Positions 11,071 through 20,266 of a stretch of DNA of 64,000 nucleotides are shown here, piece by piece; positions within the stretch are counted from its first letter, which is position 1, and every line of letters starts with the position of its first letter. The notes beneath the pieces are model-generated. The model saw nothing but the letters and a program-made list of their open reading frames with translations. It did not search any database and was not told where the DNA came from. Origin of the DNA: Clostridia bacterium (lineage in GTDB: Bacteria; Bacillota_A; Clostridia; Oscillospirales; CAG-272). The stretch covers positions 39,091-103,090 of the forward strand of contig JAFVXC010000035.1 of the NCBI GenBank assembly GCA_017501345.1, read 5' to 3'. Both the position numbers and the translations under genes were made by a program.

Positions 11071-13473
11071 ATGCGATACGATTACGTTGCCATTGAAGAA
11101 AAATGGCAGAAAAAATGGGATGAAAAGAAGATCTTTGAGGCAGAGGATGATTTCTCAAAGCCGAAGTTTTACGGTCTGATCGAATTTCCGTACCCCTCGG
11201 GTGCGGGTATGCACGTCGGACATATCAAGGCATATTCGGGTCTTGAGGTCATTTCGCGCAAGCGCCGTATGCAGGGCTACAACGTCCTTTATCCGCTCGG
11301 CTTTGATGCGTTCGGTCTTCCTGCAGAGAACTACGCGATCAAGACGGGTATCCATCCCCGCGTCGTCACCGACCAAAATATTGCACACTTCACGGAGCAG
11401 CTGAAGCGCGTCGGCTTCTCGTTCGATTGGTCGCGCGTCATTGATACGACCGACGAGGATTACTACCGCTGGACGCAGTGGATCTTCCTCAAGATGTTTG
11501 AGAAGGGACTTGCATTCCGCGATACCGCGATGGTCAACTACTGCCCGTCGTGTAAGGTCGTTCTTTCGAACGAGGACTCGCAGGGCGGCAAGTGCGATAT
11601 CTGCCACAGCGATATCATTCAGAAGACGAAGGACGTCTGGTATCTCCGCATTACCGAGTACGCAGACCGCCTCCTTTCAGGACTCGACTCGGTCGATTAT
11701 CTCCCGAACGTCAGAATGCAGCAGGAGAACTGGATCGGAAAATCCACGGGTGCCTTCGTGAATTTCACGGTGAACGGCATCGATGAAAAGCTCCGCATCT
11801 ATACGACGCGTCCCGATACACTCTTCGGCGTGACCTTTATGGTCATCGCGCCCGAGCATCCGATGATCGACGCGAATAAGGATAAGATCGCGAATATGGA
11901 TGCGATCGAAGCTTACCGCGAGGAATGCCGCAAAAAGACCGAATTCGAGCGCACCCAGCTTGTCAAGGATAAGACGGGCGTTCGCATTGAGGGACTTACC
12001 GCGAAGAATCCCGTGAACGGCAAGGACGTTCCGATCTTCATTGCTGACTATGTAATGATGGGCTACGGCACGGGCGCGATTATGGCAGTTCCCGCACACG
12101 ACGGACGCGACTACGACTTCGCAAAGACCTTTGGCGTTGATATCGTTGAAGTCATCAAGGGCGGCGATATTTCGAAGGAGGCGTACACGGGTGACGGTGA
12201 AATGGTCAACTCGGGCTTCCTCAACGGTTATACGAATAAGAAGGAATCTATTGCACGTATGGTCGAGGAGCTCGAAAAAATGGGCATCGGCGAAGGTGGC
12301 GTGCAGTATAAGATGAAGGACTGGGCGTTCAACCGTCAGCGCTACTGGGGCGAGCCGATCCCGATCGTGCACTGCGCGGACTGCGGTATGGTTCCCGTAC
12401 CCTTTGAGGAGCTTCCGCTCCGTCTTCCCGAGGTCGAGAACTTCGCACCCGGTGAGGGTGGCGAATCGCCCCTTGCAAAGATCGACTCGTTCGTGAACTG
12501 CAAGTGCCCGAAGTGTGGCAAGGCTGCAAAGCGCGAGACCGATACGATGCCGCAGTGGGCAGGCTCGTCGTGGTACTTCCTCCGTTATATCGATCCGCAT
12601 AACGACTCTGAGCTTGCCGCTATGGATAAGCTGAAGTATTGGATGCCCGTTGACTGGTACAACGGCGGTATGGAGCACGTTACGCGCCATATGATCTATT
12701 CGCGCTTCTGGCACAAGTTCCTCTACGACATCGGTGTCGTTCCGTGCGAGGAGCCGTACGCAAAGCGTACCGCACAGGGTATGGTGCTCGGTGCGAACGG
12801 CGTGAAGATGTCGAAGTCACTCGGCAACGTCGTCGACCCGAACGACGTCATTGACGTCTACGGTGCAGATGCGCTCCGTACCTATGTCCTCTTTATGGGT
12901 GACTACGGCTCTGCGGCACCGTGGAACGATTCGAGCCTCCGCGGCTGTAAGAGATTCCTTGAGAGATTTGCGGGACTTTCCGACCTCGTAACGGGCGAAA
13001 AGACCGATAAAAAGGTTGAATCCGCGATCCACAAGACGATCAAGAAGGTTTCGTCGGATATTGAGGAAATGAAGTTCAACACCGCGATCGCCGCGATGAT
13101 GTCGCTGCTGAATGAGGTGTACGACGCGGGTAAGATCTCGAAGGATGACCTCAAAATCCTCGTCCGTCTCCTCTGTCCCTTTGCACCGCATCTTGCGGAG
13201 GAGATGTGGGAAACACTCGGTGGGGAAGGCTTCTGCAGCCTCGCACAGTGGCCCGAATACGACGAATCGAAGACGGTCGACGAGAGTGTGACCGTTGCGG
13301 TTCAGATCTCAGGCAAGGTTCGTGCGACGGTCGATCTTCCGATGAACTGTCCTGCGGACGTTGCGATCGCAACGGCAAAGGCAGATCCGAAGATCTCGGC
13401 GATGCTTGACGGCAAGACGATCGTCAAGGAGATCTACGTTCCCAACAAGATCGTAAATATCGTTGCAAAATAA
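11071..13473 (+). CDS. leuS: Leucyl-tRNA synthetase
   Basis: An 800-residue class I synthetase that charges tRNA Leu. The HIGH-type motif is in PYPSGAGMHVGH. A zinc-like Cys cluster (NYCPSCKVVL, GGKCDICHSD) follows, then the CP1 editing domain and GVKMSKSLGN as the KMSKS loop. The length matches the Bacillus enzyme. The open frame extends upstream into the T-box, but the ATG at 11071 has an AAAGG site and gives the canonical start MRYDYVAIEEKWQKKW. Expression is controlled by the T-box leader. Confidence 0.98.
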   Translation: MRYDYVAIEEKWQKKWDEKKIFEAEDDFSKPKFYGLIEFPYPSGAGMHVGHIKAYSGLEVISRKRRMQGYNVLYPLGFDAFGLPAENYAIKTGIHPRVVTDQNIAHFTEQLKRVGFSFDWSRVIDTTDEDYYRWTQWIFLKMFEKGLAFRDTAMVNYCPSCKVVLSNEDSQGGKCDICHSDIIQKTKDVWYLRITEYADRLLSGLDSVDYLPNVRMQQENWIGKSTGAFVNFTVNGIDEKLRIYTTRPDTLFGVTFMVIAPEHPMIDANKDKIANMDAIEAYREECRKKTEFERTQLVKDKTGVRIEGLTAKNPVNGKDVPIFIADYVMMGYGTGAIMAVPAHDGRDYDFAKTFGVDIVEVIKGGDISKEAYTGDGEMVNSGFLNGYTNKKESIARMVEELEKMGIGEGGVQYKMKDWAFNRQRYWGEPIPIVHCADCGMVPVPFEELPLRLPEVENFAPGEGGESPLAKIDSFVNCKCPKCGKAAKRETDTMPQWAGSSWYFLRYIDPHNDSELAAMDKLKYWMPVDWYNGGMEHVTRHMIYSRFWHKFLYDIGVVPCEEPYAKRTAQGMVLGANGVKMSKSLGNVVDPNDVIDVYGADALRTYVLFMGDYGSAAPWNDSSLRGCKRFLERFAGLSDLVTGEKTDKKVESAIHKTIKKVSSDIEEMKFNTAIAAMMSLLNEVYDAGKISKDDLKILVRLLCPFAPHLAEEMWETLGGEGFCSLAQWPEYDESKTVDESVTVAVQISGKVRATVDLPMNCPADVAIATAKADPKISAMLDGKTIVKEIYVPNKIVNIVAK

Positions 13474-13480
13474 ATGCTGT

Positions 13481-13505
13481 GGGGCTGAGTTTTTAACTCA
13501 GCCCC
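13481..13505 (+). terminator. Terminator after leuS
   Basis: GGGGCTGAGT and ACTCAGCCCC form a perfect 10-bp stem with a TTTTA loop, 8 bases after the leuS stop. The T-run after it is short. Confidence 0.75.
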
Positions 13506-13577
13506 TTCTGAATTTATATCATATATCAAACATTTTTTCTTAAAGTCCAAAACATTCACACTGCTGTCACAAACGCT

Positions 13578-13586
13578 TGTTATAAT
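13578..13586 (+). promoter_or_regulatory. Extended -10 promoter upstream of the lipoprotein pair
   Basis: TGTTATAAT is a perfect extended -10 (TGnTATAAT), 67 bases before the chosen start. No good -35 at normal spacing is seen (TTCACA at 13555 is 20 bases away). Confidence 0.6.
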
Positions 13587-13652
13587 AAAAGGTAGAACGT
13601 TATTTTTGTGCGATTGCTCTTAGTCTTATATTTTCGATCGGAGGAAGTTGAT

Positions 13653-14819
13653 TTGAAACCTGTACTTATGAACCGCGCAGTGCGCGCTCTGGCGATTTTT
13701 CTTGCGGTGCTGATCCTGTCCGGTGCTCTTACCGGCTGTGCATCCCGCGCTCTCCCGACAAGCGAGGAGGATCTTCGTGTCGTCGGTACGATCGGTGAAT
13801 ACGAGGTGCTGTACGAGGAGTTCCGTTTCCTCGTCCTGACCTACAAAAAGCAGCTTGAGGATATGAACGGCACCGATATCTGGGACGACGAGGAGACCTC
13901 GGCGCAGTATCTGCGCGAGCTTCGGGATATGGTCTACGCCGATCTTGAGTCCAACTATGCGGTTTTGACGCTTGCCGCAAAGGAGGGGATCACGGTCGAT
14001 TCGTACGACAAGACGGTGCAGGAATATATGGACAAAACGCTTGACGCCGATTTTGGTGGCGATCGGGGAAGCTACAAGGACTTCCTGAAGGCGATGAATC
14101 TTACCGACCACTACGTTCGCTTTACGGCGGCGGTCGATGCCATTTACGAGGATCTTTACTTCCTTTACCTTGAAAACGGACGCGTGCCGAGCGACAAGGA
14201 TGACGTAAAGCAGTATATTCTTGACAACTTCGTATACGTTGCAAGCATCTGCCTCATCAATAAGACGGAAGAGGAATACGAAGCGAACAAGACGAAGGCA
14301 GAGCAGTACCGTGAGGAGGTCCTTGCAGGCGCGGATATCAACGATTACGTGAAGTATACCCTTGATATTTCCCCCGAGCATTGCTTTACCTACGGAGAAA
14401 TGGAAGAGATCTATGAGAAAAAGGCGTTTGCTCTTGAAAACGTCGGTGACGTCAGCGAGGTCTTTCTCGGAACGGCAGATTACCTCGGAAATACGCGCAG
14501 TGCGTGGTATTTCCTCCAGCGTCTCGGACTGACCGAGGGCTATGTGGACAAGAACTATCCCGATCTCTTTGATCAGTACACCTCTGCGCTGATGAACGAT
14601 TACCTGAATGAGGCGAAGGAGACGCTCGTGTTCGTTCCGAACGATTACTGCAAGAGCCTTGATCTTCTTATGATCGAGCCGATCGATGAGGTCAAGGATA
14701 ACACGGGACTGCTTGTCACGCTCGGCGTTCTCGGCGGCGTGGTCGTCATTGTCCTTGCAGTCGTAGTCTTTAAGCTCCTGAACCGTAAGCCTACGACGAA
14801 GAAGCGCGTGAAGAAATAA
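13653..14819 (+). CDS. Putative PPIase/foldase-like lipoprotein with C-terminal membrane helix (paralogue 1)
   Basis: A 388-residue protein with a lipoprotein signal (hydrophobic stretch, then lipobox LTGC, Cys29), a largely alpha-helical extracytoplasmic region with a SurA/PrsA-like layout, and a C-terminal membrane helix (LLVTLGVLGGVVVIVLAVVV) ending in a basic tail. The parvulin-like segment is degenerate. It shares with the next gene the layout, an EEFRFLVLTYK-type N-terminal region and the motif VPNDYCKSLDL. I chose the TTG at 13653 because GGAGG lies 8 bases upstream; the ATG at 13668 is 23 bases from that site. The next gene overlaps its stop by one base. A lipoprotein with a second anchor at its C-terminus is unusual. 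Confidence 0.65.
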   Translation: MKPVLMNRAVRALAIFLAVLILSGALTGCASRALPTSEEDLRVVGTIGEYEVLYEEFRFLVLTYKKQLEDMNGTDIWDDEETSAQYLRELRDMVYADLESNYAVLTLAAKEGITVDSYDKTVQEYMDKTLDADFGGDRGSYKDFLKAMNLTDHYVRFTAAVDAIYEDLYFLYLENGRVPSDKDDVKQYILDNFVYVASICLINKTEEEYEANKTKAEQYREEVLAGADINDYVKYTLDISPEHCFTYGEMEEIYEKKAFALENVGDVSEVFLGTADYLGNTRSAWYFLQRLGLTEGYVDKNYPDLFDQYTSALMNDYLNEAKETLVFVPNDYCKSLDLLMIEPIDEVKDNTGLLVTLGVLGGVVVIVLAVVVFKLLNRKPTTKKRVKK

Positions 14820-16003
14820 TGCGCGGAAACAGTATTTGGCGGCTCGCTTCCCGCGCCGTATCGGTGCTCCTCCTCTTCGTGACCGTCCTTTCCTGCCTTG
14901 TCGGGTGCGGATACCGAGCGATCGAGCCGAGTGAGGAGGAAACCCGCGCGGTCGGTGCGGTGGAGGATTACACGGTATCCTATGACGAGCTGTTTTACCT
15001 TACGATGACATACCGTGCCGCGCTGAAAAGCACATACGGAGACGACGCCTTCGACACGGCGGAGTCCCGTGCACTGCACCGAGAGGAGCTGACCGAGCTC
15101 GTATATGGCGCGATCAATGAAAAATACGCCGTCCTTTCGCTTTCTGCAGAGATCGGATACGGCGAGGAGGACGTGCAGGAGCTCGTGCGCGCGGATATGG
15201 AGAAGCTCGTCGCGTCGCTTGGTGGAAAACACGAATACAAGAAAATGCTCCACGAGAATTATATGACCGACCGTTACGCGCGCTTTGCCACGGCGATCAG
15301 CATTCTTGAGAACAATCTTCTGTATTCCTACGTCAATTATCTCGGAGTGATCGAGTCGGACGTTGAGAAGATCGTTTCGATCGTGATGGACGAAAGCGTA
15401 TATGCACGGACGCGCCACGTCGCGGTCTTTAAGGATAACGGAAGGAGCGACGCGGAAAACCGTGCGCTCATTGAGGACGTCGAGAGTCAGCTTCGAGCCG
15501 GCGCTGATTTCGATTCGCTCGTCGAGTCCTACGGTGAAGACGAGGAGCAGGGAAAAAACGGCTACTACTTTATGCGCGGCGAAATGCAGGAGGCGTATGA
15601 GGAGGCGGCGTTTGCGCTTGCTGTCGGAGAATACAGCGGGATCGTGGAAACGGCAGACGCTTATTTTATCATCCGCCGCGAGGAGAAGGACTATGAGTAC
15701 GTTCTGCTCAACTGCTACGGCGAGGGTGCCGCGCTGTACGACGGATATCAGACCTATACCTTCCTCGCGCTCGTCGAGGAGCGCCGTGAAGAGCTCGTGT
15801 TCAGTCCGAACGAATACTGCAGGTCGCTCGACCTCACGACACTGCGGCAAAGCGTATTTTTTGATCTTGAATATACGCTTCTCGTGACCTTGTACGTCCT
15901 GATCGGGCTTGCGGTTGCAGCAGTCGTCGCGTGGTGGGTCGCAGTGTCGGTCCGTGCCGATCGCGCGGAGAAGGAAAAACGCAAAAAACAGCGGTCACGC
16001 TGA
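14819..16003 (+). CDS. Putative parvulin-type PPIase lipoprotein with C-terminal membrane helix (paralogue 2)
   Basis: A 394-residue protein with a signal peptide and lipobox LVGC (Cys30). The region GADFDSLVESYGEDEEQGKNG to the AFALAVGEYSGIVETADAYFII strand resembles the rotamase domain of PrsA-like foldases, which help secreted proteins fold outside the membrane. A C-terminal helix and a basic KEKRKKQRSR tail follow. The motif FSPNEYCRSLDL matches the upstream paralogue. ATGA-type overlap (stop and start share one base) indicates translational coupling. The two probably act together on secreted or wall proteins. Confidence 0.7.
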   Translation: MRGNSIWRLASRAVSVLLLFVTVLSCLVGCGYRAIEPSEEETRAVGAVEDYTVSYDELFYLTMTYRAALKSTYGDDAFDTAESRALHREELTELVYGAINEKYAVLSLSAEIGYGEEDVQELVRADMEKLVASLGGKHEYKKMLHENYMTDRYARFATAISILENNLLYSYVNYLGVIESDVEKIVSIVMDESVYARTRHVAVFKDNGRSDAENRALIEDVESQLRAGADFDSLVESYGEDEEQGKNGYYFMRGEMQEAYEEAAFALAVGEYSGIVETADAYFIIRREEKDYEYVLLNCYGEGAALYDGYQTYTFLALVEERREELVFSPNEYCRSLDLTTLRQSVFFDLEYTLLVTLYVLIGLAVAAVVAWWVAVSVRADRAEKEKRKKQRSR

Positions 16004-16044
16004 TGATTTGACCGTGTCAAAGTCAGAAGAAGGGAGGGCAAGCG

Positions 16045-17661
16045 ATGATAAACGGATCCGAGGAAAAAAGCCTTGAATCGCACGAGAAGTCGGGCATCAC
16101 TTCGGGAGAAGTGACGGGTACTGCGGATGAGACCGTCGCAGAGACGCAGGATCGTGAGCCGCCTGCCCGACCCGTTCGGATGAGGTGGGGCAAGGTGGTC
16201 GAGGATCCGCCCGAGGAGCCCGCACCGCCTCAAGGGCCCAAGGAGCCCGAAAAGCCCATTCCCCCTACGCCGAAGCCCGATCCGCGGATCGAGGCACTTC
16301 GGGAAAAGCTCGCCCGCGAGGAGCGGGAGGCAGAGGCGAGGCTTCGGAGGGAGCGGGAAAGGCGCGAAATCGAGGCGCAAAGGGAAGCCTCCGAATCGGC
16401 TTCTGCCGAAGCGGGAAAAAGGAAAACGCCGCCCGCAAGAGACAAAGCGAAAGCCGCAACGCGAGGGAAGGCAAAGAAAGCGCCTGTGTCACCGTCCCCC
16501 CGGCGGTCTGCCGATAGCACTGATCGTCGTGCGGATCTCCGTGGAGGGGAGCGTACGGCAGAGGAAAACGCGCGGATGCGCGAGGAGCTTGAGCACGAGG
16601 CGCTTATGAAGAGGATCCGAAAAAAGCGCAGACGGGAATTCTTTCGAGACCTCGGCGCTGCGATCCTCGGTGGGATCCGGGCGCTGATCCGCAGGATCCG
16701 CATTTCGAAAAGGCTTCTGATCGGACTTCTCCTCACCATTCTTTTGTCGGGGATCACAGCGGTGATTCTCGGAAATCTCCTGAAGGCGCGCGTCGGATCA
16801 CTCGGAGATGATGCCGAATCCACCGATACTGCCGAGACCGAGGAGGAAACGGTTTCCCCCTCCCGTGGGCTTGAAGTCCCCGAATTGAATGCGGGGATCG
16901 TTTCGCTTGAGGGCGCGACCAAGGGCTCTCTCAAAAGCGAAGCACAGCGATTTGCGAATGCAGGGGTGACGTCGGTTTCACTGATCCTTCGGGACGCGGA
17001 CGGCGGACTTCTGTTTTCTGCAGAGACCGATGACGGTCTCGGGCTCGGGACGGAGGGAAGCGGACTTCTTCGGATCGCGGAGATCCTGGAGCCCTTCCGC
17101 TCGCGCGAGATCTACGTTTCCTGCATCCTGCCGATGCGATACTTTACGGACGGCGACGCATATTCGCGCTCGGTGCTGTATGCCTATGAGACGGCGCTCC
17201 TTTGCGAGGTCGCCGAGGCGGGCGCCGACGAGGTCGTTCTCCTTGACTGCGACGGCCTTTTCGATCCTGACGGAGAAGATGGGACAGATCCCTCGTTCTC
17301 GGCGTCGGATGCCGTTCGGGAGCTCTTTGGGATCGCGCGTGCGATCAATGGGCGCTCGCCTGCGACGGCGGTCGGGATCGCGTTTACGCCCTCGTTTCTT
17401 TCGACGCGCGACAGCGACCGTCATCTTGAGGGCATTATTGGGGCGTTTGATCTTCTGCTGCTCGATCTCCGCGCGGCAGAGGACACGGAGGATCTGTACG
17501 CCGAGGTGTCTAAGGGTGTTTCCGATCACCTCTATTTCATTCTGCGCTATTCGATGCGCGTTTTGATCCCGCAGGGCAGTGCCGAGGCGGTCACGCGCGT
17601 GTCGGTCGGAAATTGGCAGGAGGGAACCCTTCGGGAGGCTTCTGCTGACGAAGGCGAATAA
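16045..17661 (+). CDS. Membrane-anchored protein with extracellular glycosidase-like (TIM-barrel) domain
   Basis: A 538-residue protein. The first 220 residues are cytoplasmic, low-complexity and rich in Pro, Glu, Arg and Lys. One membrane helix follows at about residues 222-243 (LLIGLLLTILLSGITAVIL). The outer part alternates strands and helices like a TIM barrel: LNAGIVSLEGATKGSLKSE, VTSVSLILRDADGGLLF, REIYVSCILPMRYF, ADEVVLLDCDGLFD, FDLLLLDLR. It reminds me of the putative glycoside hydrolase domain DUF4015, but I cannot point to a catalytic pair, so enzyme activity is unproven. Its GGGAGG site lies 30 bases after the lipoprotein pair, suggesting one cell-surface operon. Confidence 0.55.
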   Translation: MINGSEEKSLESHEKSGITSGEVTGTADETVAETQDREPPARPVRMRWGKVVEDPPEEPAPPQGPKEPEKPIPPTPKPDPRIEALREKLAREEREAEARLRRERERREIEAQREASESASAEAGKRKTPPARDKAKAATRGKAKKAPVSPSPRRSADSTDRRADLRGGERTAEENARMREELEHEALMKRIRKKRRREFFRDLGAAILGGIRALIRRIRISKRLLIGLLLTILLSGITAVILGNLLKARVGSLGDDAESTDTAETEEETVSPSRGLEVPELNAGIVSLEGATKGSLKSEAQRFANAGVTSVSLILRDADGGLLFSAETDDGLGLGTEGSGLLRIAEILEPFRSREIYVSCILPMRYFTDGDAYSRSVLYAYETALLCEVAEAGADEVVLLDCDGLFDPDGEDGTDPSFSASDAVRELFGIARAINGRSPATAVGIAFTPSFLSTRDSDRHLEGIIGAFDLLLLDLRAAEDTEDLYAEVSKGVSDHLYFILRYSMRVLIPQGSAEAVTRVSVGNWQEGTLREASADEGE

Positions 17662-17664
17662 GCT

Positions 17665-17702
17665 TCAAGGGACTGTCTCAGACGTTACAGACAGTCCCTT
17701 GA
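17665..17702. terminator. Convergent terminator
   Basis: A perfect 14-bp stem (TCAAGGGACTGTCT and its complement) with a 10-base loop and a T-rich run, between the surface-protein operon and the minus-strand small genes. Confidence 0.85.
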
Positions 17703-17725
17703 TTTCTTTGATACGTATTTTCGGG

Positions 17726-18178
17726 TCACTTTGCAAAGAGCAAAAAGGCGAGGAGCACGAGCGCATCCTCGTTGCCCTTTTCGCGGGAGAGCAAAAGGAT
17801 CAGGAGGATCAGGAGGAGATCGTCCTCCCGAACCCCGGGGAGTATTCCGTCGAGGAGTCGGGAGAAGAAGTCGCCTTCCTGTTCGTCCATCCGCTCCTCC
17901 TCTTCCTCCTTTCGGGGATCGTGCTCGCCATGTTCGGTGACCGAGATGTCGGAGGATGCGACCTCCTCTTCCTCGGATGCGCTCTCGCCCGAATGCCGCG
18001 TCACTTCGTCCTCCTCGGGAGGCGTGACGTCTTGCCCGTACGTTCCGCGCGGATGCAGATCGTATTCGCGTCTCACGGGGATCTGTGCAAAGGTTCCGTC
18101 CGCACGGAAGGTACTGCCGCCGTAGTGGCTTGGGAGGGGCGTTTTTGTGCGGTTGCTTTCAAGGCTTCTGTAATACAT
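17726..18178 (-). CDS. Conserved hypothetical acidic protein with Leu-rich C-terminus
   Basis: A 150-residue protein, last of three unknown minus-strand genes. It opens with MYYRSLESNRTKTPLPSHYGG, has a very acidic middle (EEEEVASSD, KEEEEERMDEQEG), then a short FFSRLLDGILPG helix and a C-terminus of alternating hydrophobic and charged blocks (DDLLLILLILLLSREKGNEDALVLLAFLLFAK in pieces). Similar Leu-rich tails occur in small clostridial proteins of unknown role that I associate with sporulation, but that link is from memory. The start follows an AGGCAGG site. Confidence 0.6.
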   Translation of the reverse strand: MYYRSLESNRTKTPLPSHYGGSTFRADGTFAQIPVRREYDLHPRGTYGQDVTPPEEDEVTRHSGESASEEEEVASSDISVTEHGEHDPRKEEEEERMDEQEGDFFSRLLDGILPGVREDDLLLILLILLLSREKGNEDALVLLAFLLFAK

Positions 18179-18264
18179 AGCGTGGTACCTGCCTTTCTTC
18201 GTTTTGAATGTGGAAATGCGAAGCTCCTCAGTGCGATGCTCGGGCGAGGAGAGCAGACCACGGG

Positions 18265-18708
18265 TCACGAGAGCCTTTCGAGGATCTCGCCGATCCTGCC
18301 GAGCTCCACGAGTCTGTCGACGGCCTCGCATCTCGACTTTGACAGATAGGGCTTCAGCGCGAGGAGAAGTGCCGTGCTGCGCCCGATCCCTTTCCCATCT
18401 GTGTGCTTTTTCTCTCCGTCACTACCTCTGCCTGATAGCATCGGACCGAGTAATCCTACGAGCTGTGGGATCGCGTCGGAGATCGGATCGCCCCCCGCAG
18501 AGCGATCGGTTCTTTCGGTCGTCTCGTCTATGGAGAGGTCAATCTGTGCTTCTTTTGACGGTATTGCTTCTTCGGTGCTTTGACCGAGAACCGATGCCGC
18601 CATAGAGATGATCTCGGGATGTGCCTTCAGCCGCTCGATGGCATCGGACAGATTCGGGATACCGAGACCGCCGAGAGAGGCACCGAGCTGTTCCTTTTCT
18701 TCGGGCAT
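18265..18708 (-). CDS. Conserved hypothetical protein of the same three-gene unit
   Basis: A 147-residue soluble protein. The N-terminal part (NLSDAIERLKAHPEIISMAASVLG) is helical, the middle is a low-complexity linker, and the C-terminal half has a clear pattern: LVGLLGPMLSG, then STALLLALKPYLSKSRCEAVDRLVELGRIGEILERL. The ALKPYLS-R-x-x-x-VD-L-x-x-x-RIGEIL pattern recurs, to my knowledge, in uncharacterised clostridial proteins of unknown role. It starts 17 bases after the upstream gene and is likely cotranscribed. Confidence 0.6.
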   Translation of the reverse strand: MPEEKEQLGASLGGLGIPNLSDAIERLKAHPEIISMAASVLGQSTEEAIPSKEAQIDLSIDETTERTDRSAGGDPISDAIPQLVGLLGPMLSGRGSDGEKKHTDGKGIGRSTALLLALKPYLSKSRCEAVDRLVELGRIGEILERLS

Positions 18709-18725
18709 TCGGTCTCCTTTCCGCG

Positions 18726-18977
18726 CTATGGCCTGTTTTGCTTCTTTGCTTTGCCGAGTCTACCGCTTTGATAAGCGTTCAGCGCTTCGTTTGCTTTTTC
18801 AAGGTCTGCGGGGGTAAAGCCCCTCAGCGCACCTCGGATTGACTCTGCATCGGTGGATGTGATGTGGAACGTGCTGAGGTCGATGCCGCTCTCCTTACCG
18901 ATCCTGCGGATCAGCTCCTCAAGCTGCTTGTCGCTGAGGGAGAGGAGACGATTGATAGAACGTTCGTCGAGTTGCAT
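18726..18977 (-). CDS. Small hypothetical protein, first of the three-gene unit
   Basis: An 83-residue helical protein (LDERSINRLLSLSDKQLEELIRRIGKESGID, then a small second half with LEKANEALNAYQ and a basic end). It starts from an ATG preceded by AGGAAG. No domain recognised. The SLSDKQLEELIRRI helix could be a protein-interaction segment. Order and spacing suggest one minus-strand operon of three unknowns. Confidence 0.6.
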   Translation of the reverse strand: MQLDERSINRLLSLSDKQLEELIRRIGKESGIDLSTFHITSTDAESIRGALRGFTPADLEKANEALNAYQSGRLGKAKKQNRP

Positions 18978-19092
18978 AGGGAATACTTCCTTTCATATGG
19001 AATCGGTTACAGAAGCATTGTATGCGAGCGTAGCCGTATGCGTGATACCGTGGACTTGAAAAAGCAAAATGTCGAAATCGCGAAAAAAGGTA

Positions 19093-19121
19093 TAGACAAA
19101 AGCGGGGATTTCTGTTATAAT
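19093..19121 (+). promoter_or_regulatory. SigA promoter of the lipid-kinase gene
   Basis: TAGACA (19093-19098), 17-base spacer and TATAAT (19116-19121). A second TATAAT lies 9 bases downstream of the first. Confidence 0.75.
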
Positions 19122-19161
19122 GGTTATAATATAGACATTACGCAGGGAAGCGGGTGGCAGT

Positions 19162-20169
19162 ATGAAGTATTGGTTTATCGTGAACCCCGTGTCGGGAAAG
19201 GGAAAATTTGCAGCGCATATTTGCGAAAGGATCCGCGAGCATTTTGATGCGGCAGATCTGTCGTACGAGATCTGTATGACCGAATGCCGTGGCGATGCAA
19301 CGCGCATTGCACGAGAGATCTGCGAGATGGATCACGCGGAGAAGGTGATCTTCGCCTGCGGCGGTGACGGTATGGTCAGTGAGGTCGCGAGCGGGATCGC
19401 GGGCTATGATGCGGTGACACTCGGTGTTATTCCTGCCGGGACGGGCAACGATTTCGTCAGGAGCTTTTCCTTCCCGAAGTTGTTTACGAATCTTGAAGCA
19501 CAGATGGCGGGTGAGACCGTTCTGATCGATGCGATCCACTATACGGGGGACAACGGTCTTGATGCGTATTCGCTCAACATCCTCAATATGGGCTTTGACT
19601 GCTACGTGGTTGCTTGCGCCGATCGGGCGAAGAAGATTCCGCTCGTTGCCTCAAGCTTTGCGTATTACGTTGGAATTTTAATGGCGATGGTTGGAAAGCC
19701 CGGGCTTAAGGGAGATATCTCCGTGGACGGAGGCGCATTTGAAGAATTTGATTTGATGTTCCTGCTTGCTGCAAACGGACGGTTTTACGGAGGCGGCTAT
19801 CATCCCGCACCGTATGCCTTGATGCAGGATGGTAAGATTGACCTTTGCAAGGTGAAGAATGTTTCCCGCGTCGAGCTGCTTCGTCTGCTCGACAGCTATA
19901 AAAAGGGAACCTTCCTGACGCAGCCGCGCATCATCGAGAAGGAGATCGCGGAGTATCGCCGCTGTGACCGCTTCACGGTGCGTTTCCCGAAGCCGACGGC
20001 GGTTTGTGGGGACGGAGAGATCGCAGAGACCGTGACGCTTCACGCAGAGATCTGCCCCGAAAAGATCAGGCTCCTGCTACCGAGAGGATGCGCGCTTCCC
20101 GTAGATGAGCGCCACGAGGAGGCGGCGGAAGTGATGGGTCGCGGTGCAAAGGTTGAGGTGCAGGCGTAA
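19162..20169 (+). CDS. Diacylglycerol kinase family lipid kinase (DagK/YegS-like)
   Basis: A 335-residue cytoplasmic, membrane-associated kinase. The N-terminal nucleotide-binding domain has NPVSGKGK, FACGGDGMVSEVASGIAG and IPAGTGNDFVRSFS, which are the diagnostic motifs. The C-terminal beta-sandwich carries DGKIDLCKV and a late CGDGE. Such enzymes phosphorylate diacylglycerol to phosphatidate, recycling lipid released by lipoteichoic acid synthesis, or act on related lipids. Monocistronic, with its own promoter. Confidence 0.92.
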   Translation: MKYWFIVNPVSGKGKFAAHICERIREHFDAADLSYEICMTECRGDATRIAREICEMDHAEKVIFACGGDGMVSEVASGIAGYDAVTLGVIPAGTGNDFVRSFSFPKLFTNLEAQMAGETVLIDAIHYTGDNGLDAYSLNILNMGFDCYVVACADRAKKIPLVASSFAYYVGILMAMVGKPGLKGDISVDGGAFEEFDLMFLLAANGRFYGGGYHPAPYALMQDGKIDLCKVKNVSRVELLRLLDSYKKGTFLTQPRIIEKEIAEYRRCDRFTVRFPKPTAVCGDGEIAETVTLHAEICPEKIRLLLPRGCALPVDERHEEAAEVMGRGAKVEVQA

Positions 20170-20199
20170 GGGCACTTCTCTTTGCGTATCCCATTTTTA

Positions 20200-20237
20200 C
20201 AAAAAAAAGCCGCCCGTGGGAGATCCCGCGAACGGCT
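20200..20237 (-). terminator. Terminator of spoVG
   Basis: On the minus strand an AGCCGTTCGCGGG arm pairs with TCCCACGGGCGGCT and is followed by eight T. It lies 30 bases after the spoVG stop. Confidence 0.8.
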
Positions 20238-20266
20238 GAGTATGATTTGATTCCGGATACAAGCGG

